From contig NZ_CAMIHB010000012.1 of the NCBI RefSeq assembly GCF_946221635.1, forward strand, positions 61,823 through 125,822: a DNA stretch of 64,000 nucleotides, in the 5' to 3' direction. Shown here one piece after another: positions 24,061-35,909 of the stretch (position 1 is its first letter; each line of letters starts with the position of its first letter). The DNA comes from an uncultured Rhodoferax sp. (GTDB taxonomy: Bacteria > Pseudomonadota > Gammaproteobacteria > Burkholderiales > Burkholderiaceae_C). Made by a program: the position numbers and the translations under genes. The notes under the pieces are model-generated. The model saw nothing but the letters and a program-made list of their open reading frames with translations, was not told where the DNA came from and did no database searches.

Positions 24061-25377
24061 TCAGATGTAGCTGTTCAGCAGGTTCTCAATCCGCTCCTGG
24101 CGACCGGACACGGGTTGCACGTCCACGTTCTGGTCCAGCACGCGTTGGGCCACGGCGTCCAGGCCCAGCTTGCCGGTCAGCACGTCTTGGCCGAAGCCGC
24201 CCTTCCAGCCGGCGTAGCGGTCTTCGGTGACTTGGGCGAACTTGCCGTCGGTGATCATCTTCTCGGCGATCAGCAGGGCGCGGGCGGAGACGTCCATGCC
24301 GCCGATGTGGCCGTGGAAGATGTCTTCGGGGTCAATGCTCTGGCGGCGCACCTTGGCGTCGAAGTTCAGGCCGCCGGTGGTGAAGCCGCCGCCCTTCAAG
24401 ATCAGGTACAACGCCAGCGCGGTCTCGGGGATGTTGTTGGGGAACTGGTCGGTGTCCCAGCCACACTGCATGTCGCCGCGGTTCATGTCGATGGAGCCGA
24501 AGATGCCCAGGTCGATGGCGGTAGCAATTTCATGCTCGAAGCTGTGGCCCGACAGGGTGGCGTGGTTCGCTTCGATGTTGACCTTGATTTCCTTCTCCAG
24601 GCCGTAGCGGCACAGGAAGCCGTAGACGGTGGCGGTGTCAAAGTCGTACTGGTGCTTGGAGGGTTCGCGGGGCTTGGGTTCGAGCAGGATGGTGCCCTGG
24701 AAGCCGATCTTGTGCTTGTACTCCACCACCATGTTCAGGAAGCGGCCCATCTGGTCCAACTCGTGGCCCATGCGGGTGTTGAGCAGCGTCTCGTAGCCTT
24801 CGCGGCCACCCCACAGCACGTAGTTTTCGCCGCCCAGTTTCAGGGTGGCGTCCATGGCTTCCTTCACCTGCAGGGCGCCCATGGCAAAGACTTCGGGGTT
24901 GGGGTTGGTGGCCGCGCCCGACATGAAGCGGCGGTGTGAAAAGAGGTTGGCCGTGCCCCACAGCAGCTTCATGCCGGTGGCTTGCTGCTTGGCGCCCAGA
25001 ATGTCCACCATCTCGCGCAGGTTGTTCACGCTGTCACGCGGGGTGGCGCCTTCGGGGGCCACGTCACGGTCGTGGAAGCAGTAATAGGGCGCGCCCAGCT
25101 TGCTGAAGAACTCAAACGCCACTTCGGCCTTGGCCTTGGCCGCGGCCATGGGGTCGGTCATGGCGTGCCAGGGGCGCTGGAAGGTGTCGCCACCAAACGG
25201 GTCCAGCCCGTTCCAGCAGAAGGTGTGCCAGTAGCACACGGCAAAGCGCAGATGGTCTTCCATGCGCTTGCCCAGCACCATGCGGTCTTTGTCGTACCAC
25301 TTGAAGGCCAAGGGGTTATCGGATTGCGGGCCTTCGTAGGCGACCGGGGCGGTGACGGTGGGGAAGTAGTGGCTCAT
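24061..25377 (-). CDS. xylA: xylose isomerase
   Basis: XylA converts D-xylose to D-xylulose in the cytosol using two divalent metal ions. The 438 residues are the length of the class II enzymes (440 in E. coli). The catalytic-His segment [13 protein letters not shown] and the metal-ligand region [18 protein letters not shown] are intact, as are GSIDMNRGD and [10 protein letters not shown] near the C-terminus. AAGGA lies before the start. It is the last gene of the xyl run and is followed by a strong terminator. An operator-like sequence in the 74-bp gap before it suggests a separate regulated promoter. Confidence 0.97.
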   Translation of the reverse strand: MSHYFPTVTAPVAYEGPQSDNPLAFKWYDKDRMVLGKRMEDHLRFAVCYWHTFCWNGLDPFGGDTFQRPWHAMTDPMAAAKAKAEVAFEFFSKLGAPYYCFHDRDVAPEGATPRDSVNNLREMVDILGAKQQATGMKLLWGTANLFSHRRFMSGAATNPNPEVFAMGALQVKEAMDATLKLGGENYVLWGGREGYETLLNTRMGHELDQMGRFLNMVVEYKHKIGFQGTILLEPKPREPSKHQYDFDTATVYGFLCRYGLEKEIKVNIEANHATLSGHSFEHEIATAIDLGIFGSIDMNRGDMQCGWDTDQFPNNIPETALALYLILKGGGFTTGGLNFDAKVRRQSIDPEDIFHGHIGGMDVSARALLIAEKMITDGKFAQVTEDRYAGWKGGFGQDVLTGKLGLDAVAQRVLDQNVDVQPVSGRQERIENLLNSYI

Positions 25378-25395
25378 GGTGGTTTCCTTGGGTTG

Positions 25396-25418
25396 TTTAG
25401 TTGTTTGGTCGAATTAAA
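25396..25418. promoter_or_regulatory. putative XylR operator before xylA
   Basis: The 23-mer begins TTTAGTTGTTTGGTC and ends GAATTAAA, an imperfect inverted repeat (TTTAgTT with AAtTAAA). It matches 19 of 23 positions of the site at 34210-34232 and resembles the one near 31334. It lies 18 bp upstream of the xylA start codon, where a bound repressor would block initiation. Confidence 0.55.
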
Positions 25419-25451
25419 TTGGTGGATGAAGGCCCCGGAGGGCGCGTCGTT

Positions 25452-26900
<1,449 letters not shown>

Positions 26901-26912
26901 GCGGGGTCTTGT

Positions 26913-28088
26913 CTATACGGTGAGGGTGGAGGAATAAGGTTCGGTCACTTCGGTCGAGCGCGCCACATTCACGGCCGGGCCTCGCGTGTGCATGGGGCGC
27001 AGGTCGTGGTGCAGTACCAGGGCCGCAGCGCCAACGGCGGAAGCCAGCAGGCCGTAGCGGGCTGCCCGCACGGTGGGGGCAGTCATGCCGGCTGCGTCGG
27101 CATAGCTTTGCAGCGTGGCCTGGGCCACCTGCACGATGCCGGGGTAACGATCGCACGAGGGGCCCCCCACCACCAGCATGCTGGGGTTGAAGGTGGTCCA
27201 GAGGTTTTGCAGTACCACGCCCAGGTGGTGCCCGCCCTGGCTGGGGTCCGGCAGCTTGGACAGGGTGCGTGCGCCAAAGAAGGTTTCGGCGCAGCCTTTG
27301 CGACCGCAGGAGCACAGCGGCCCGTCGATCTGCAGGACGCTGTGGCCGATTTCGCCCGCCATGCCCTGCATCCCGGTGAACAGGCGGTCGTTGAGCACAA
27401 TGCCCGCGCCCACGCCGGCCCCGCAGGTCACGAAGATCAGGGAGTCCTTGGCATCACCATCCGAGAATTCGTACTCGCTGAGTGCTGCGGTGTCGGCCTC
27501 GTTCTGCACATGCACGGCCACGGGTGGCACGCCGGCCTGGGACAGCGCCTGCGTGATCAGGGGCACAAAGTCCACATTGCGCCAGCGCAGGTTGGGCGCA
27601 AAGCGCAGCATGCCGGTGGCCTCGTCAAAGGCGCCCGGCAGCCCCACACCCACGCCAGACAGCTGCACATCGCGTTGCACCAGCTGCGAGTGCGTGCGTG
27701 CGACGAGGCGTGCAGCCTGGCGGCAGACTTCCTCGGGTTTGCTGCCCTTGAGGGGCTCTTCCATGGCGCACAGCACCTGTCCGGTCAGCGAGACGGCCAC
27801 GACACGCAGCGCTTCCACCGCCACTTCCACGCCGATCATGCCGCGGCGACGGCTGTCGATCTGCAAGGGTGTGGAGGGGCGCCCCAGGCCGGGCGCGGCG
27901 GTGATGTCGGTCTCAGTAAGCCAGCCTTCGTCGATCAACTCGCGCACCAGCAGGCTGACGGTGGACTTGGTGAGACCACTCTCCTGGCTGAGCTGGGCCC
28001 GGGAGAGCCCGCTCTGGCTGCGCAGCAGCCGCAGCAGCACGCTGCGGTTGATGCGCTTGACTAGTTGTTGATCGCCGGTGGTTTTCAT
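26913..28088 (-). CDS. xylR: ROK-family xylose repressor
   Basis: The 391-residue protein has an N-terminal winged HTH (LSQESGLTKSTVSLLVREL, about 30-50) and a ROK sugar-binding domain with the zinc motif CSCGRKGCAE. This is the architecture of XylR of Bacillus and its relatives, which release DNA when xylose binds. The gene lies between the transporter and catabolic genes of the xyl operon, and TTAGTTT/AAACTAA-type sites are present upstream of xylF. Regulation of xylF, xylA and perhaps the chemoreceptor operon is inferred. Confidence 0.88.
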   Translation of the reverse strand: MKTTGDQQLVKRINRSVLLRLLRSQSGLSRAQLSQESGLTKSTVSLLVRELIDEGWLTETDITAAPGLGRPSTPLQIDSRRRGMIGVEVAVEALRVVAVSLTGQVLCAMEEPLKGSKPEEVCRQAARLVARTHSQLVQRDVQLSGVGVGLPGAFDEATGMLRFAPNLRWRNVDFVPLITQALSQAGVPPVAVHVQNEADTAALSEYEFSDGDAKDSLIFVTCGAGVGAGIVLNDRLFTGMQGMAGEIGHSVLQIDGPLCSCGRKGCAETFFGARTLSKLPDPSQGGHHLGVVLQNLWTTFNPSMLVVGGPSCDRYPGIVQVAQATLQSYADAAGMTAPTVRAARYGLLASAVGAAALVLHHDLRPMHTRGPAVNVARSTEVTEPYSSTLTV

Positions 28089-28112
28089 GGTGTCGCTGGG
28101 AAAAACGCCCGT

Positions 28113-28886
28113 TCACAGGGTATGGGTCTGGGCTTTTCCTTCTGGTTGTTTGCCAGCGATGATCATGCCAAGAACTTCGTCCTCCACAACGTCTGTGGTG
28201 CGGTAAGTTCCTACTAATTTGCCGTTTTTCATCACGGCCAGGCGGTCACTGAGGCCAAACACGTCGGGCATGTCGTGGGTAATCAGGAAAATCCCCACCC
28301 CCTCTGCCTTGAGTTGCTTGACCAGATTCCCCACCATGGCGGTTTCTTCCGGGCCCAGGGCGGCCGTGGGCTCGTCCATGATGAGGATCTTGGCGTTGAA
28401 GTAGATGGCGCGCGAGATGGCCACCACCTGGCGCTGTCCACCAGAGAGGCGGCGCACCGGCGTGCGCACGTTCTTGAAGTTCTTGTTCAGGCGGTGGAAC
28501 ACCTTGCGCGCAGCCGCATCCATGCGGTGGTCGTCCAGGGTGTTCCAGCGGGTGAGCAGTTCACGGCCCAGGAACAGGTTGGCCACCGCGTCCAGGTTGT
28601 CGGCCAGCGCCAGCGTCTGGTAGATGGATTCAATGCCGCAGTGCTGGGCATCCACGGGAGTGCGGATCTGGGCTTTCTCGCCGTTGATCAGCACCTCGCC
28701 GCTGTCGATGGGGTAGGCACCGGCCAGCATTTTCATCAGCGTGGACTTGCCCGCGCCGTTGTGGCCCAGCAGGGCCACCACTTCGCCGGGGTAGAGATTG
28801 ACGCTCACGTCCTCCACGGCATGGACGCCGCCGAAGGCTTTGCGGATGTTGCGCATCTCCACCAGGGGTTGCAGGGCGGTGCTCAT
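28113..28886 (-). CDS. xylG: sugar ABC transporter ATP-binding protein (single-domain, XylG/FrcA-like)
   Basis: The 257-residue ATPase has Walker [10 protein letters not shown], signature LSGGQRQ and Walker [13 protein letters not shown]. Enteric XylG is a tandem two-domain protein of about 510 residues. This one has a single domain, as FrcA does, and would work as a homodimer. It overlaps the permease gene by ATGA, and xylR follows 24 bp later. Together with xylF and the permease it forms the xylose importer. Confidence 0.88.
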   Translation of the reverse strand: MSTALQPLVEMRNIRKAFGGVHAVEDVSVNLYPGEVVALLGHNGAGKSTLMKMLAGAYPIDSGEVLINGEKAQIRTPVDAQHCGIESIYQTLALADNLDAVANLFLGRELLTRWNTLDDHRMDAAARKVFHRLNKNFKNVRTPVRRLSGGQRQVVAISRAIYFNAKILIMDEPTAALGPEETAMVGNLVKQLKAEGVGIFLITHDMPDVFGLSDRLAVMKNGKLVGTYRTTDVVEDEVLGMIIAGKQPEGKAQTHTL

Positions 28887-30073
28887 ACGGTGTCTCCAGT
28901 CACACGGCGATAAATCACATCAAATACCACCGCTGCAATCAAAACCTGCCCGATGATCACGTAGCGCACCCCGATGGATACGTCCAGCAGCAGCATGCCG
29001 CTGTCAATGCTTTGCATGATGAGGGCGCCCAGCACCGAGCCCAGGATGGAACCACTGCCGCCGGCCAAGGCGGTGCCGCCGATGACAGCAGCGGCAATCA
29101 CATACAGCTCCATGCTGGTGCCCAGGGAATTGGTGCCGGCGTTGAGCCGGGCGATGGACACGATGGCGGCGATGGTGATGAGTACGCCCATCAGCGCGAA
29201 CAGCATGAGGGTGACGCGGCGCACGGGAATGCCGACCAGCGCAGCGGCCTCGGGGTTGCCGCCCATGGCGAAGACATAGCGTCCAAAGCGGGTGCGGTGC
29301 ACGATGAAGGACAGGATCAGGGCCACTGCGCCCCAGATCAGCACGGGGATAGGGACGCCCTGCGGGGCGTCCTTGCTGGGAATCTTGTAGGCGTTCATGG
29401 CAGCCACAAAGGCCAGCACGATGAGGACCGGTACCAGCACGATGGCGGCGTCGAGCCACAGCGGGTTGTTGGGGACCTCGTAGGCCGCCTTGGCGCGGCG
29501 CTTGGCCCACATCTGCAGTACCAGGGCCAGCACGATGCCGGCGGCCAGCAACCAGCTGGCACTGACACCGATGGCGCCGTCGAAGCCACCACCCAGTCGC
29601 TGGAAGAAGGCGTCGTTCACCGGCTGGGTCTTGCCGTCTGCCACGAGAAACGCTGCGCCACGGAACGACATGAGTCCGCCCAGGGTCACGACAAAAGAGG
29701 GCACGCCCAGCTTGGCGGTGAGTGCGCCCTGGTAGAGGGAGACCGCAATGGCGACCGCGAGCCCGGCCAGGGACGCGGTGGCCCAGTGCCAACCACCCGT
29801 GTACATGAGTGTGGCGATCAGCACGCCCACAAAGCCCATGACGGAACCCACCGAGAGATCGATGTGGCGGGCCACGATGATGAGCACCACCACCGTGGCG
29901 ACAATGCCCACAACAGCCGTCTGCTGCGCGATGTTGTAGAGGTTTTCGGGGGACATGAAGAGGCCGCCCGAGAGGATGTTGAACACGATGGCAATGCCTG
30001 CCAGCACCGTGCCCATCATCACCAGACGCCAATCGATGCTGGCCTGCTTCAGGGAATTCAAAACGGGGTTCAC
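28883..30073 (-). CDS. xylH: xylose ABC transporter permease
   Basis: This 396-residue inner-membrane permease of the BPD_transp_2/XylH family has about ten hydrophobic segments and the conserved [19 protein letters not shown] and the [13 protein letters not shown] loop that contacts the ATPase. GTG at 30073 is preferred because GGAG lies about 8 bp upstream. A TTG 5 codons earlier sits almost in the terminator hairpin. The intrinsic terminator between xylF and this gene should lower its expression relative to the binding protein. Confidence 0.9.
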   Translation of the reverse strand: MNPVLNSLKQASIDWRLVMMGTVLAGIAIVFNILSGGLFMSPENLYNIAQQTAVVGIVATVVVLIIVARHIDLSVGSVMGFVGVLIATLMYTGGWHWATASLAGLAVAIAVSLYQGALTAKLGVPSFVVTLGGLMSFRGAAFLVADGKTQPVNDAFFQRLGGGFDGAIGVSASWLLAAGIVLALVLQMWAKRRAKAAYEVPNNPLWLDAAIVLVPVLIVLAFVAAMNAYKIPSKDAPQGVPIPVLIWGAVALILSFIVHRTRFGRYVFAMGGNPEAAALVGIPVRRVTLMLFALMGVLITIAAIVSIARLNAGTNSLGTSMELYVIAAAVIGGTALAGGSGSILGSVLGALIMQSIDSGMLLLDVSIGVRYVIIGQVLIAAVVFDVIYRRVTGDTV

Positions 30074-30093
30074 ATGCGTTCTCCGCAAGACAT

Positions 30094-30126
30094 AAAAAAA
30101 CCGCGGGCTGTCCCCAGCCCGCGGTT
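30094..30126 (-). terminator. intrinsic terminator between xylF and xylH
   Basis: A 12-bp stem (AACCGCGGGCTG and complement) with a TCCC/GGGA loop is followed on the minus strand by seven T residues. It lies downstream of xylF and upstream of the permease in the same operon. Partial read-through would give more binding protein than membrane components. Confidence 0.88.
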
Positions 30127-30160
30127 GGAGGGCTTCAACTAACTCAGAGAGAAACGCAAT

Positions 30161-31180
30161 TTACTTGCAAGCGGCGGGGGCCTTGGCGGCGTCCACACCC
30201 TTGCACAGGTCTTCCTTCTTGATCCAGCCAGCCTTGACCACGAGGTCGAGGTTGGCAGCGGTCACAGGGATGGGCTTGAGGAACTGGGCTTCCAGGGCGA
30301 CCTTCTTGGCACCGCCGCTCCAGGTCGTGGCGCCAGCCACCTTCTTGCCATTGGCCAGGGCCACGGCAGCCGCCGCAGCGTCACGGCCCAGGTCGCGGGC
30401 GTCCTTCCAGACCGACACGGTCTGGCTACCCAGGGCGACGCGGTTCAGCGCAGCGTGGTCACCGTCCTGACCGGACACGGGGATGCCCTTGATACCCTTG
30501 GCCGTCAGAGCCGCCACCACACCGCCAGCGGTACCGTCGTTGGAGGCCACCACGGCGTCGACCTTGCCACCGGTCTTGGTGAGGATCTGTTCCATGTTCT
30601 TCTGGGCCACTTCCGGCTTCCAGCCGTCGGTGTATTCCTCGCCCACGATCTTGATGTCGCCCTTCTTCACAGCGGCCTCAATGATCTCTTGCTGGCCACC
30701 GCGCAGGAAGTCGGCGTTGGGGTCGGTGGGGGAGCCCTTGATCATCACGTAGTTGCCCTTGGGCTTGGCGGCCAGGATGGCACGTGCCTGCATGCGGCCC
30801 ACTTCCACGTTGTCAAAAGTGATGTAGAACACGCCGGGTGCTTCGATCAGGCGGTCATAGGCGACCACGGGGATCTTTTGCTGGTTGGCCTTGTTCACGG
30901 CGGGCAGGATGGCGTCCTTGTCCATCGCCAGAACGATCAGGGCCTTGGCACCCTTGGCAATCAGGCTGTCGATGTCAGCCAATTGCTTTTCGGGGGAGCC
31001 ACCGGCGTCGGCGCTGATGTAGGTGGCGCCAGCCTTGGCCAGTTGGGCCTTGATGGCGGCTTCGTCGGTCTTCCAGCGTTCTTCCTGGAAGTTGGACCAG
31101 CTCACGCCCACCACTTGGGCGAATGCACCAGCGGCTGCCATGCTCAGGGCAAATGCTGTCAGGGTTGTCTTCAATTTCAT
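30161..31180 (-). CDS. xylF: periplasmic D-xylose-binding protein
   Basis: The 339-residue type I periplasmic binding protein has a signal peptide ([16 protein letters not shown]) and XylF-typical segments: [49 protein letters not shown] and [16 protein letters not shown] 31180 follows GGAGA and gives the signal peptide; the longer reading adds an unconserved leader. It is the first gene of the xyl operon and captures xylose for the XylGH importer. The 205-bp region upstream holds a perfect XylR-like palindrome. Confidence 0.95.
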   Translation of the reverse strand: MKLKTTLTAFALSMAAAGAFAQVVGVSWSNFQEERWKTDEAAIKAQLAKAGATYISADAGGSPEKQLADIDSLIAKGAKALIVLAMDKDAILPAVNKANQQKIPVVAYDRLIEAPGVFYITFDNVEVGRMQARAILAAKPKGNYVMIKGSPTDPNADFLRGGQQEIIEAAVKKGDIKIVGEEYTDGWKPEVAQKNMEQILTKTGGKVDAVVASNDGTAGGVVAALTAKGIKGIPVSGQDGDHAALNRVALGSQTVSVWKDARDLGRDAAAAAVALANGKKVAGATTWSGGAKKVALEAQFLKPIPVTAANLDLVVKAGWIKKEDLCKGVDAAKAPAACK

Positions 31181-31270
31181 TCTTGTCTCCGGATAGCGGC
31201 CACAAATGGCCTTTGGGGGTTGTGTGAGGCTCGTGAGAGTCATCGCTGCCACTGGGTCTCGACAGACTTC

Positions 31271-31293
31271 ATTAGTTTTAGCGACAAACTAAT
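31271..31293. promoter_or_regulatory. perfect XylR-like operator upstream of xylF
   Basis: ATTAGTTT and AAACTAAT form 8-bp inverted arms around a 7-base spacer. The arms match the TTAGTTT...AAACTAA arms that I recall for Bacillus and Staphylococcus xyl operators bound by ROK-type XylR. It lies 91 bp upstream of the xylF start codon. Confidence 0.7.
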
Positions 31294-31322
31294 TGTGTGC
31301 GGGTGTCGGCCAAATTCCATTA

Positions 31323-31352
31323 GTGAAAACCCGACATAGTTTTTTGATCGAA
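31323..31352 (+). promoter_or_regulatory. 30-bp element shared with the chemoreceptor promoter (copy 1)
   Basis: The segment ACCCGACATAGTTTTTTGAT and its flanks match the copy at 34198-34227 at 26 or more of 30 positions. Its TAGTTTTTTGATCGAA part resembles the operator before xylA. It lies in the xylF upstream region, 143 bp before the start. Confidence 0.6.
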
Positions 31353-31385
31353 CAATGTAGTGGCCGCCATCTCCAGCGGCCGCAA

Positions 31386-32453
31386 CTATCGAAACAGGTA
31401 GTCCTTGTAGTAGCCCGAGCCCACCAGCGACTCACGCCAGTTGCCGACATCGACCACCACCGGCTTGAGCAGGTAGGACTGGATGAGCTTCTCGCCGTTG
31501 TTGTAGGTCTTTTCGTCGTTGATCTGGGGTTTGCGGTTCGTGAGGATGGCGCTGGCCATGCCGGCCGTGACCTGGGCGAGCTCGCGCGTGTCCTTGAAGA
31601 TGGTGAAGGCCTGCTCCTGGCGGATGATGGAGCGCACCGATTGCAGGTCGGCATCCTGTCCGCTGACGACGGGCAGGGGAAAGCCGCCGGCTCCATAGCC
31701 GGCCTTCTTGAGCGCGGCGAGGAGTTCGATGGCGATACCGTCATTGGGCGAGAGAATGGCGTTCAGGCGCTGCTTCGCGTAGTGCCGCTCCAGCAGTTTT
31801 TCCAGGCGCAGGCGCGCGGTGGCACCGTTCCAGGCCTTGGTGGACACGCTGTCCATGCCGGCCTGGCCCGAGCCGATGAGCAGCTGCCCCTTGTCCAGAT
31901 ACGGCTTGAGGATGGACATCGCGCCGTCGTAGAAAAAGAAGGCGTTGTTGTCGTCCGGCGAACCACCAAACAATTCGATGGTCAGCGGGACTTTGCTTTC
32001 GTCCAGCTTGAGCCGCCGGGCGATCTCGGTGCCCTGCAGCACGCCGACCTGGTAATTGTCGAAGGTGGCGTAGTAGTCAATGTGCGGGGTGTTGCGGATC
32101 AGCCGGTCGTACGAGATGACCTTCACTTTCTGTTCCGCTGCCTTTTTCAGGATGGGCCCCAGGGTGCTGCCATCGATGGGCGCAACGATCAGCAGCTTGA
32201 CCCCTTTTTGCAGCATGCCGTCGATCTGTGCAATCTGCGCAGGCACTTCGTTGTTGGCGAACTGCAGCTCGGAGCTGTAGCCCAGCTTGTCCAGCGAGCG
32301 CACCAGCGCCAGGCCATCCACCACCCAGCGCTGCAGGGCCAGCGTAGGCATGGAGAGACCCACATCGGCACGGGCCTGCTGGGCGCGGGCCATGGGCCAC
32401 CCGACCATGGCGGCCAGCAGGCCACCCATGAACACTCTTCGCTTGGTTTGCAC
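31386..32453 (-). CDS. chvE: ChvE-like multiple-sugar-binding periplasmic protein
   Basis: The 355-residue protein closely resembles Agrobacterium ChvE, the galactose/glucose/arabinose-binding protein that serves uptake and signalling. Shared segments include DRLIRN near ATFDNYQVGVLQ, ELFGGSPDDNNAFFFYDGAM, PVVSGQDAD and TIFKDTRELA. The signal region carries KRRVFMGG, a possible twin-arginine motif. No transport ATPase or permease (GguAB) follows. Instead it is the second gene after a chemoreceptor, so a sensing role for sugar chemotaxis is likely. Confidence 0.87.
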   Translation of the reverse strand: MQTKRRVFMGGLLAAMVGWPMARAQQARADVGLSMPTLALQRWVVDGLALVRSLDKLGYSSELQFANNEVPAQIAQIDGMLQKGVKLLIVAPIDGSTLGPILKKAAEQKVKVISYDRLIRNTPHIDYYATFDNYQVGVLQGTEIARRLKLDESKVPLTIELFGGSPDDNNAFFFYDGAMSILKPYLDKGQLLIGSGQAGMDSVSTKAWNGATARLRLEKLLERHYAKQRLNAILSPNDGIAIELLAALKKAGYGAGGFPLPVVSGQDADLQSVRSIIRQEQAFTIFKDTRELAQVTAGMASAILTNRKPQINDEKTYNNGEKLIQSYLLKPVVVDVGNWRESLVGSGYYKDYLFR

Positions 32454-32502
32454 GTGGATTCCTTTCTCGCTGGGTTAATAGTTCTTTCATCAAACAAAAT
32501 GC

Positions 32503-34095
32503 CTATGCCAAAGCGGGCAAGGCCTGAGCCGGGGGCTCCAGACGCATGGCGGGAGTCGCGCCCGATTCGTCGAGCCGGAAGGCCGCGGTCGCCCGAACCA
32601 TGTCGCCGGCCTGGTTGCGCAGTCCCACAGCCGAGGCCGCCATTTCCTCGACCAGGGCCGCGTTTTGCTGGGTTACCCCGTCGAGCTGGGACAAGGCGTC
32701 GCGCACCTGCGCCACCACCGACGATTGCGCGCTGCAGGCGCTGCTGATCTCCTGCATGATCCCGGTGACGCGCTGGATGGCCTCCACCACCTGGTTCATG
32801 GTGTCGCCCGCCTGGTCGACCTGGCGGGTGCCCTGTTCGATGCGTTGCACACTGGTGTCGATCAGCGACTTGATTTCCTTGGCCGCCTCGGCGCTGCGCC
32901 CCGCCAGCGCGCGTACTTCGCTGGCCACCACCGCAAAGCCCCGGCCTTGCTCGCCGGCGCGGGCCGCCTCCACCGCCGCATTCAGCGCCAGGATATTGGT
33001 CTGGAAGGCAATGCCGTCGATCACACCGATGATGTCGGCGATCTTGCGGCTGGCGTCCACGATGCCCCCCATGGTCTGCACCACCTGGCCCACCACCTCG
33101 CCGCCCTGGTGTGCCACGTTGGAGGCGTTCAGGGCCATGGCATTGGCCTGCAATGCGGAGTCCGCGTTGTGGCGGACGGCCTCGTCCAGCGCCGCCACAG
33201 AAGCGGTGGTTTCCTGCAATGCCGCGGCCTGTTGTTCGGTGCGCTCGGACAGGTCGTTGTTGCCTTGCGCGATCTCGGTGCTGGCGTTTGCGACATTCCG
33301 CGCGTTGTCTTTCACGTCTCGCACGATGGTCTGAAAACTCCCCAGCATGCGCTGCATGGAATCCAGCATTTGCAGCGTCTCGTCGTTGCCGCTGGGAACG
33401 ATGGACGTGGTCAGGTCGCCATCGGCCAGTTGGGCCGCGACCCCCACGGCATGCGCCATGGGGCGCGTCATGTGCCGCGCCAACAGCAAGGCGGTCAGGG
33501 TCATGGTGAGCGCCGCCACCAGGACCGCCAGGCCGATGGCCAGCGTGGTGCGTTGCACGCCTGCTTGTGCATCCTCCGTCACAGCCCGTGCGTTGGCGTC
33601 GATGAGCTTGGCCAGTTCGGCCAGGGGCTGGTCGATCTCGCCGTAGGTGTTTTGCAGGCCCCCCAGCTTGTTCTCCGCCATGCCAATGTCGATCTTGGTC
33701 GAGTCCACGGTCAGCACGGCCATGTCGATGTACTGCGCCATCAGCGGCTCCAGGGTGCTGAGTGCGGCCTGGGTGGTCTCATCCAGCGCCAGCCCCTTGA
33801 GCCGCTCCTGGGCCTGCTGGAGTTGCCCGATATGGGTCTTGAGGTTCTTCTCGGCCTCGGCGATGCGTTCGGGGCTCTTTTGTTGCGCACCGAAAAGCGC
33901 GAGCTGCCCGTCGCTGCGAATGGCGATGTGCATGCGGCTCAGAGACTCCTTGGCCTCCATGGCGCTGGAGGCGAGGGTGGTGCTTTGCATCGAGTGGCCC
34001 ATGCGCTTCGCCGAGAGCAGCCCTATGCCGCCCACTACCAGGGTCAGGCAGGTGCCGACCAGGCCGAACGCAATGATCTGGGTTCGCAATTTCAT
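32503..34095 (-). CDS. methyl-accepting chemotaxis protein, partner of ChvE-like protein
   Basis: The 530-residue chemoreceptor has TM1 at about 8-27, a four-helix-bundle periplasmic domain, TM2 at about 190-212 and a HAMP region ([20 protein letters not shown]). The signalling tip is [23 protein letters not shown] 34095 is chosen over a longer frame because GGAGA precedes it and TM1 follows at once. The ChvE-like gene starts 49 bp downstream, so this receptor probably reads the sugar-loaded binding protein. An operator-like element lies about 105-130 bp upstream. Confidence 0.92.
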   Translation of the reverse strand: MKLRTQIIAFGLVGTCLTLVVGGIGLLSAKRMGHSMQSTTLASSAMEAKESLSRMHIAIRSDGQLALFGAQQKSPERIAEAEKNLKTHIGQLQQAQERLKGLALDETTQAALSTLEPLMAQYIDMAVLTVDSTKIDIGMAENKLGGLQNTYGEIDQPLAELAKLIDANARAVTEDAQAGVQRTTLAIGLAVLVAALTMTLTALLLARHMTRPMAHAVGVAAQLADGDLTTSIVPSGNDETLQMLDSMQRMLGSFQTIVRDVKDNARNVANASTEIAQGNNDLSERTEQQAAALQETTASVAALDEAVRHNADSALQANAMALNASNVAHQGGEVVGQVVQTMGGIVDASRKIADIIGVIDGIAFQTNILALNAAVEAARAGEQGRGFAVVASEVRALAGRSAEAAKEIKSLIDTSVQRIEQGTRQVDQAGDTMNQVVEAIQRVTGIMQEISSACSAQSSVVAQVRDALSQLDGVTQQNAALVEEMAASAVGLRNQAGDMVRATAAFRLDESGATPAMRLEPPAQALPALA

Positions 34096-34197
34096 TGTTT
34101 GATGTCTCCAACATGGGTCTTGTTCTCTGCGCACCCTGTGCGAGCCGGGTGGCGGATGAGGTGGCCATTGTCGAGACCTCGGTACGGACTGGCATTG

Positions 34198-34227
34198 GTG
34201 TAAACCCGACTTAGTTTTTTGATCGAA
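34198..34227 (+). promoter_or_regulatory. 30-bp element shared with the xylF upstream region (copy 2)
   Basis: This copy contains TAAACCCGACTTAGTTTTTT followed by GATCGAA. It is nearly identical to 31323-31352, and its right half resembles the operator before xylA. It lies between the divergent chemoreceptor and FG-GAP genes and could control either or both. Confidence 0.6.
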
Positions 34228-34268
34228 TTTAATAAAGTCCCTGCATTTCCTTTTGTCCAAGGTTGCTT

Positions 34269-35909
34269 GTGAAATTCATTCGTCCTGCCGGCGTAGTCCG
34301 TCCGATTGCGCTGATGCTGATCGGCGGGGTATTGCTTGCCCGCCAGGCTCCGGCCGCTGACCCTCCCTCTCCCATACCCCCGATACCGCGTTTTGCGGAG
34401 GAGACCGACACTGCGGGCCTGCAGATCCGCTTCGAAGGGGAGGGCGAGTACATGGTGGGGGGCGGCCTGGCCACCTTCGACTGCGATGGCGATGGCCTGC
34501 CCGAGGTCTACACGACGGGGGGCGTGAACAAGGCCAAGTTCTACCGCAACCGCAGCGGTCGTGGCGGCCCGATCAAGTTGCAGGAAGAGCGTTCCGGCCT
34601 GGAACTGACCAACGCCATCGGCGCCTACCCGCTGGACATCGATGGCGACGGGCATACGGACCTGGTGGTGCTGCGCGTGGGCGAAGTGCAGGTCTTCAAG
34701 GGCTTGGGCCAGTGCAAGTTCGAGAAGGCCAACGAGGCCTGGAACATCCGCACCGGCAACGGCTGGCACACCGCGTTCTCGGCCACTTGGGAGCAGGGGC
34801 AGCGCTGGCCCACGCTGGCCTTCGGCACCTACACCGACCGCAGCAAGCCCGAGTTTCCCTGGGGCAGTTGCACCCCCGGCCTGCTGCTGCGCCCCAAGGA
34901 AGGGGGCGGCTACCAACCCGCCACACCGCTGGTGCCGGGCCACTGCGCGCTGTCGATGCTGTTTTCGGACTGGAACCGCTCGGGCACGGCCGCGCTGCGC
35001 GTCAGCAATGACCGCGAGTACTACAAGGGCGGGGAAGAGCAGCTCTGGCAAGTGCCTGCCGGCGCAGCGCCGGTGCTCTATACCGCGGCCCAAGGCTGGA
35101 AGCCGTTGCAGATCTGGGGCATGGGCATCGCAAGTCAGGACCTGGATGGGGACGGCTACCCCGAGGTGTTTCTGACCAGCATGTCCGACAACAAGCTGCA
35201 GACCCTGGACGCCGGTGCAGCCCAGCCGCACTACAAGGACATTGCCTTCAAGCGCGGCGTCACCGCGCACCGGCCGTATGTGGGTGGCGATGTGCACCCC
35301 AGCACCGCCTGGCACGCGCAGTTTGCCGACCTGAACAACGATGGTCTGGTCGATTTGTTCATCGTGAAGGGCAATGTGTCCACCATGCCCGACTTTGCAA
35401 CCCTGGACCCCAACAACCTGCTGCTGCAACAAGCGGACGGCAACTTTGTGGAAGCGGGCAGCCAGGCCGGACTGGCCAGCTTCAAGCGCGGACGCGGCGG
35501 CATGGTGGTGGACCTGAATGGCGATGGTCTGCTGGACGTGCTGGTGGTCAACCGCTGGGACAAGGCCCAGCTGTGGCGCCAGTTGAACAGCGGCGCCCCA
35601 GCGGAGGCCAGCCACTGGCTGCAGCTGCGCCTGCAGCAGCCCGATGGCAACCGCGATGCGATTGGTGCCTGGGTGGAAGTGAAGTTGGGCGAGGGGGACG
35701 GCGCCCGCGTGATCCGCCAGGAGCTCACCGCGGGGGGCGGCCACGCCAGTGGCCACCTGGGCTGGATGCACTTTGGCCTGGGCGCTGCCGGCAGCGTGCA
35801 GTTGCGCGTGCAATGGCCGCACGGTGGCTGGAGCGACTGGATGCCCGCCAAGGCCGACGCCTTCTACACCCTCAGTCCCCAAGGCCTTGCGAACTGGAAA
35901 GCCCGATGA
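34269..35909 (+). CDS. exported FG-GAP/VCBS-repeat protein with UnbV/ASPIC domain
   Basis: The 546-residue protein has a signal peptide ([19 protein letters not shown]) and several calcium-binding DxDxDGxxD repeats ([48 protein letters not shown]), as in beta-propeller FG-GAP proteins. The C-terminal 100 residues match the UnbV/ASPIC domain. It is predicted to be periplasmic or extracellular. GTG 34269 follows AAGG and is preferred to a TTG two codons earlier. It is translationally coupled (ATGA) to a vanadium haloperoxidase-type gene. Confidence 0.85.
   Translation: MKFIRPAGVVRPIALMLIGGVLLARQAPAADPPSPIPPIPRFAEETDTAGLQIRFEGEGEYMVGGGLATFDCDGDGLPEVYTTGGVNKAKFYRNRSGRGGPIKLQEERSGLELTNAIGAYPLDIDGDGHTDLVVLRVGEVQVFKGLGQCKFEKANEAWNIRTGNGWHTAFSATWEQGQRWPTLAFGTYTDRSKPEFPWGSCTPGLLLRPKEGGGYQPATPLVPGHCALSMLFSDWNRSGTAALRVSNDREYYKGGEEQLWQVPAGAAPVLYTAAQGWKPLQIWGMGIASQDLDGDGYPEVFLTSMSDNKLQTLDAGAAQPHYKDIAFKRGVTAHRPYVGGDVHPSTAWHAQFADLNNDGLVDLFIVKGNVSTMPDFATLDPNNLLLQQADGNFVEAGSQAGLASFKRGRGGMVVDLNGDGLLDVLVVNRWDKAQLWRQLNSGAPAEASHWLQLRLQQPDGNRDAIGAWVEVKLGEGDGARVIRQELTAGGGHASGHLGWMHFGLGAAGSVQLRVQWPHGGWSDWMPAKADAFYTLSPQGLANWKAR

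Noticed and set aside
28113..28886. Truncated XylG
   Set aside because: Enteric XylG has two ATPase domains, but this gene has a complete single domain with clean overlap at the start and a normal end. It fits the FrcA-like single-domain type instead of a broken gene.
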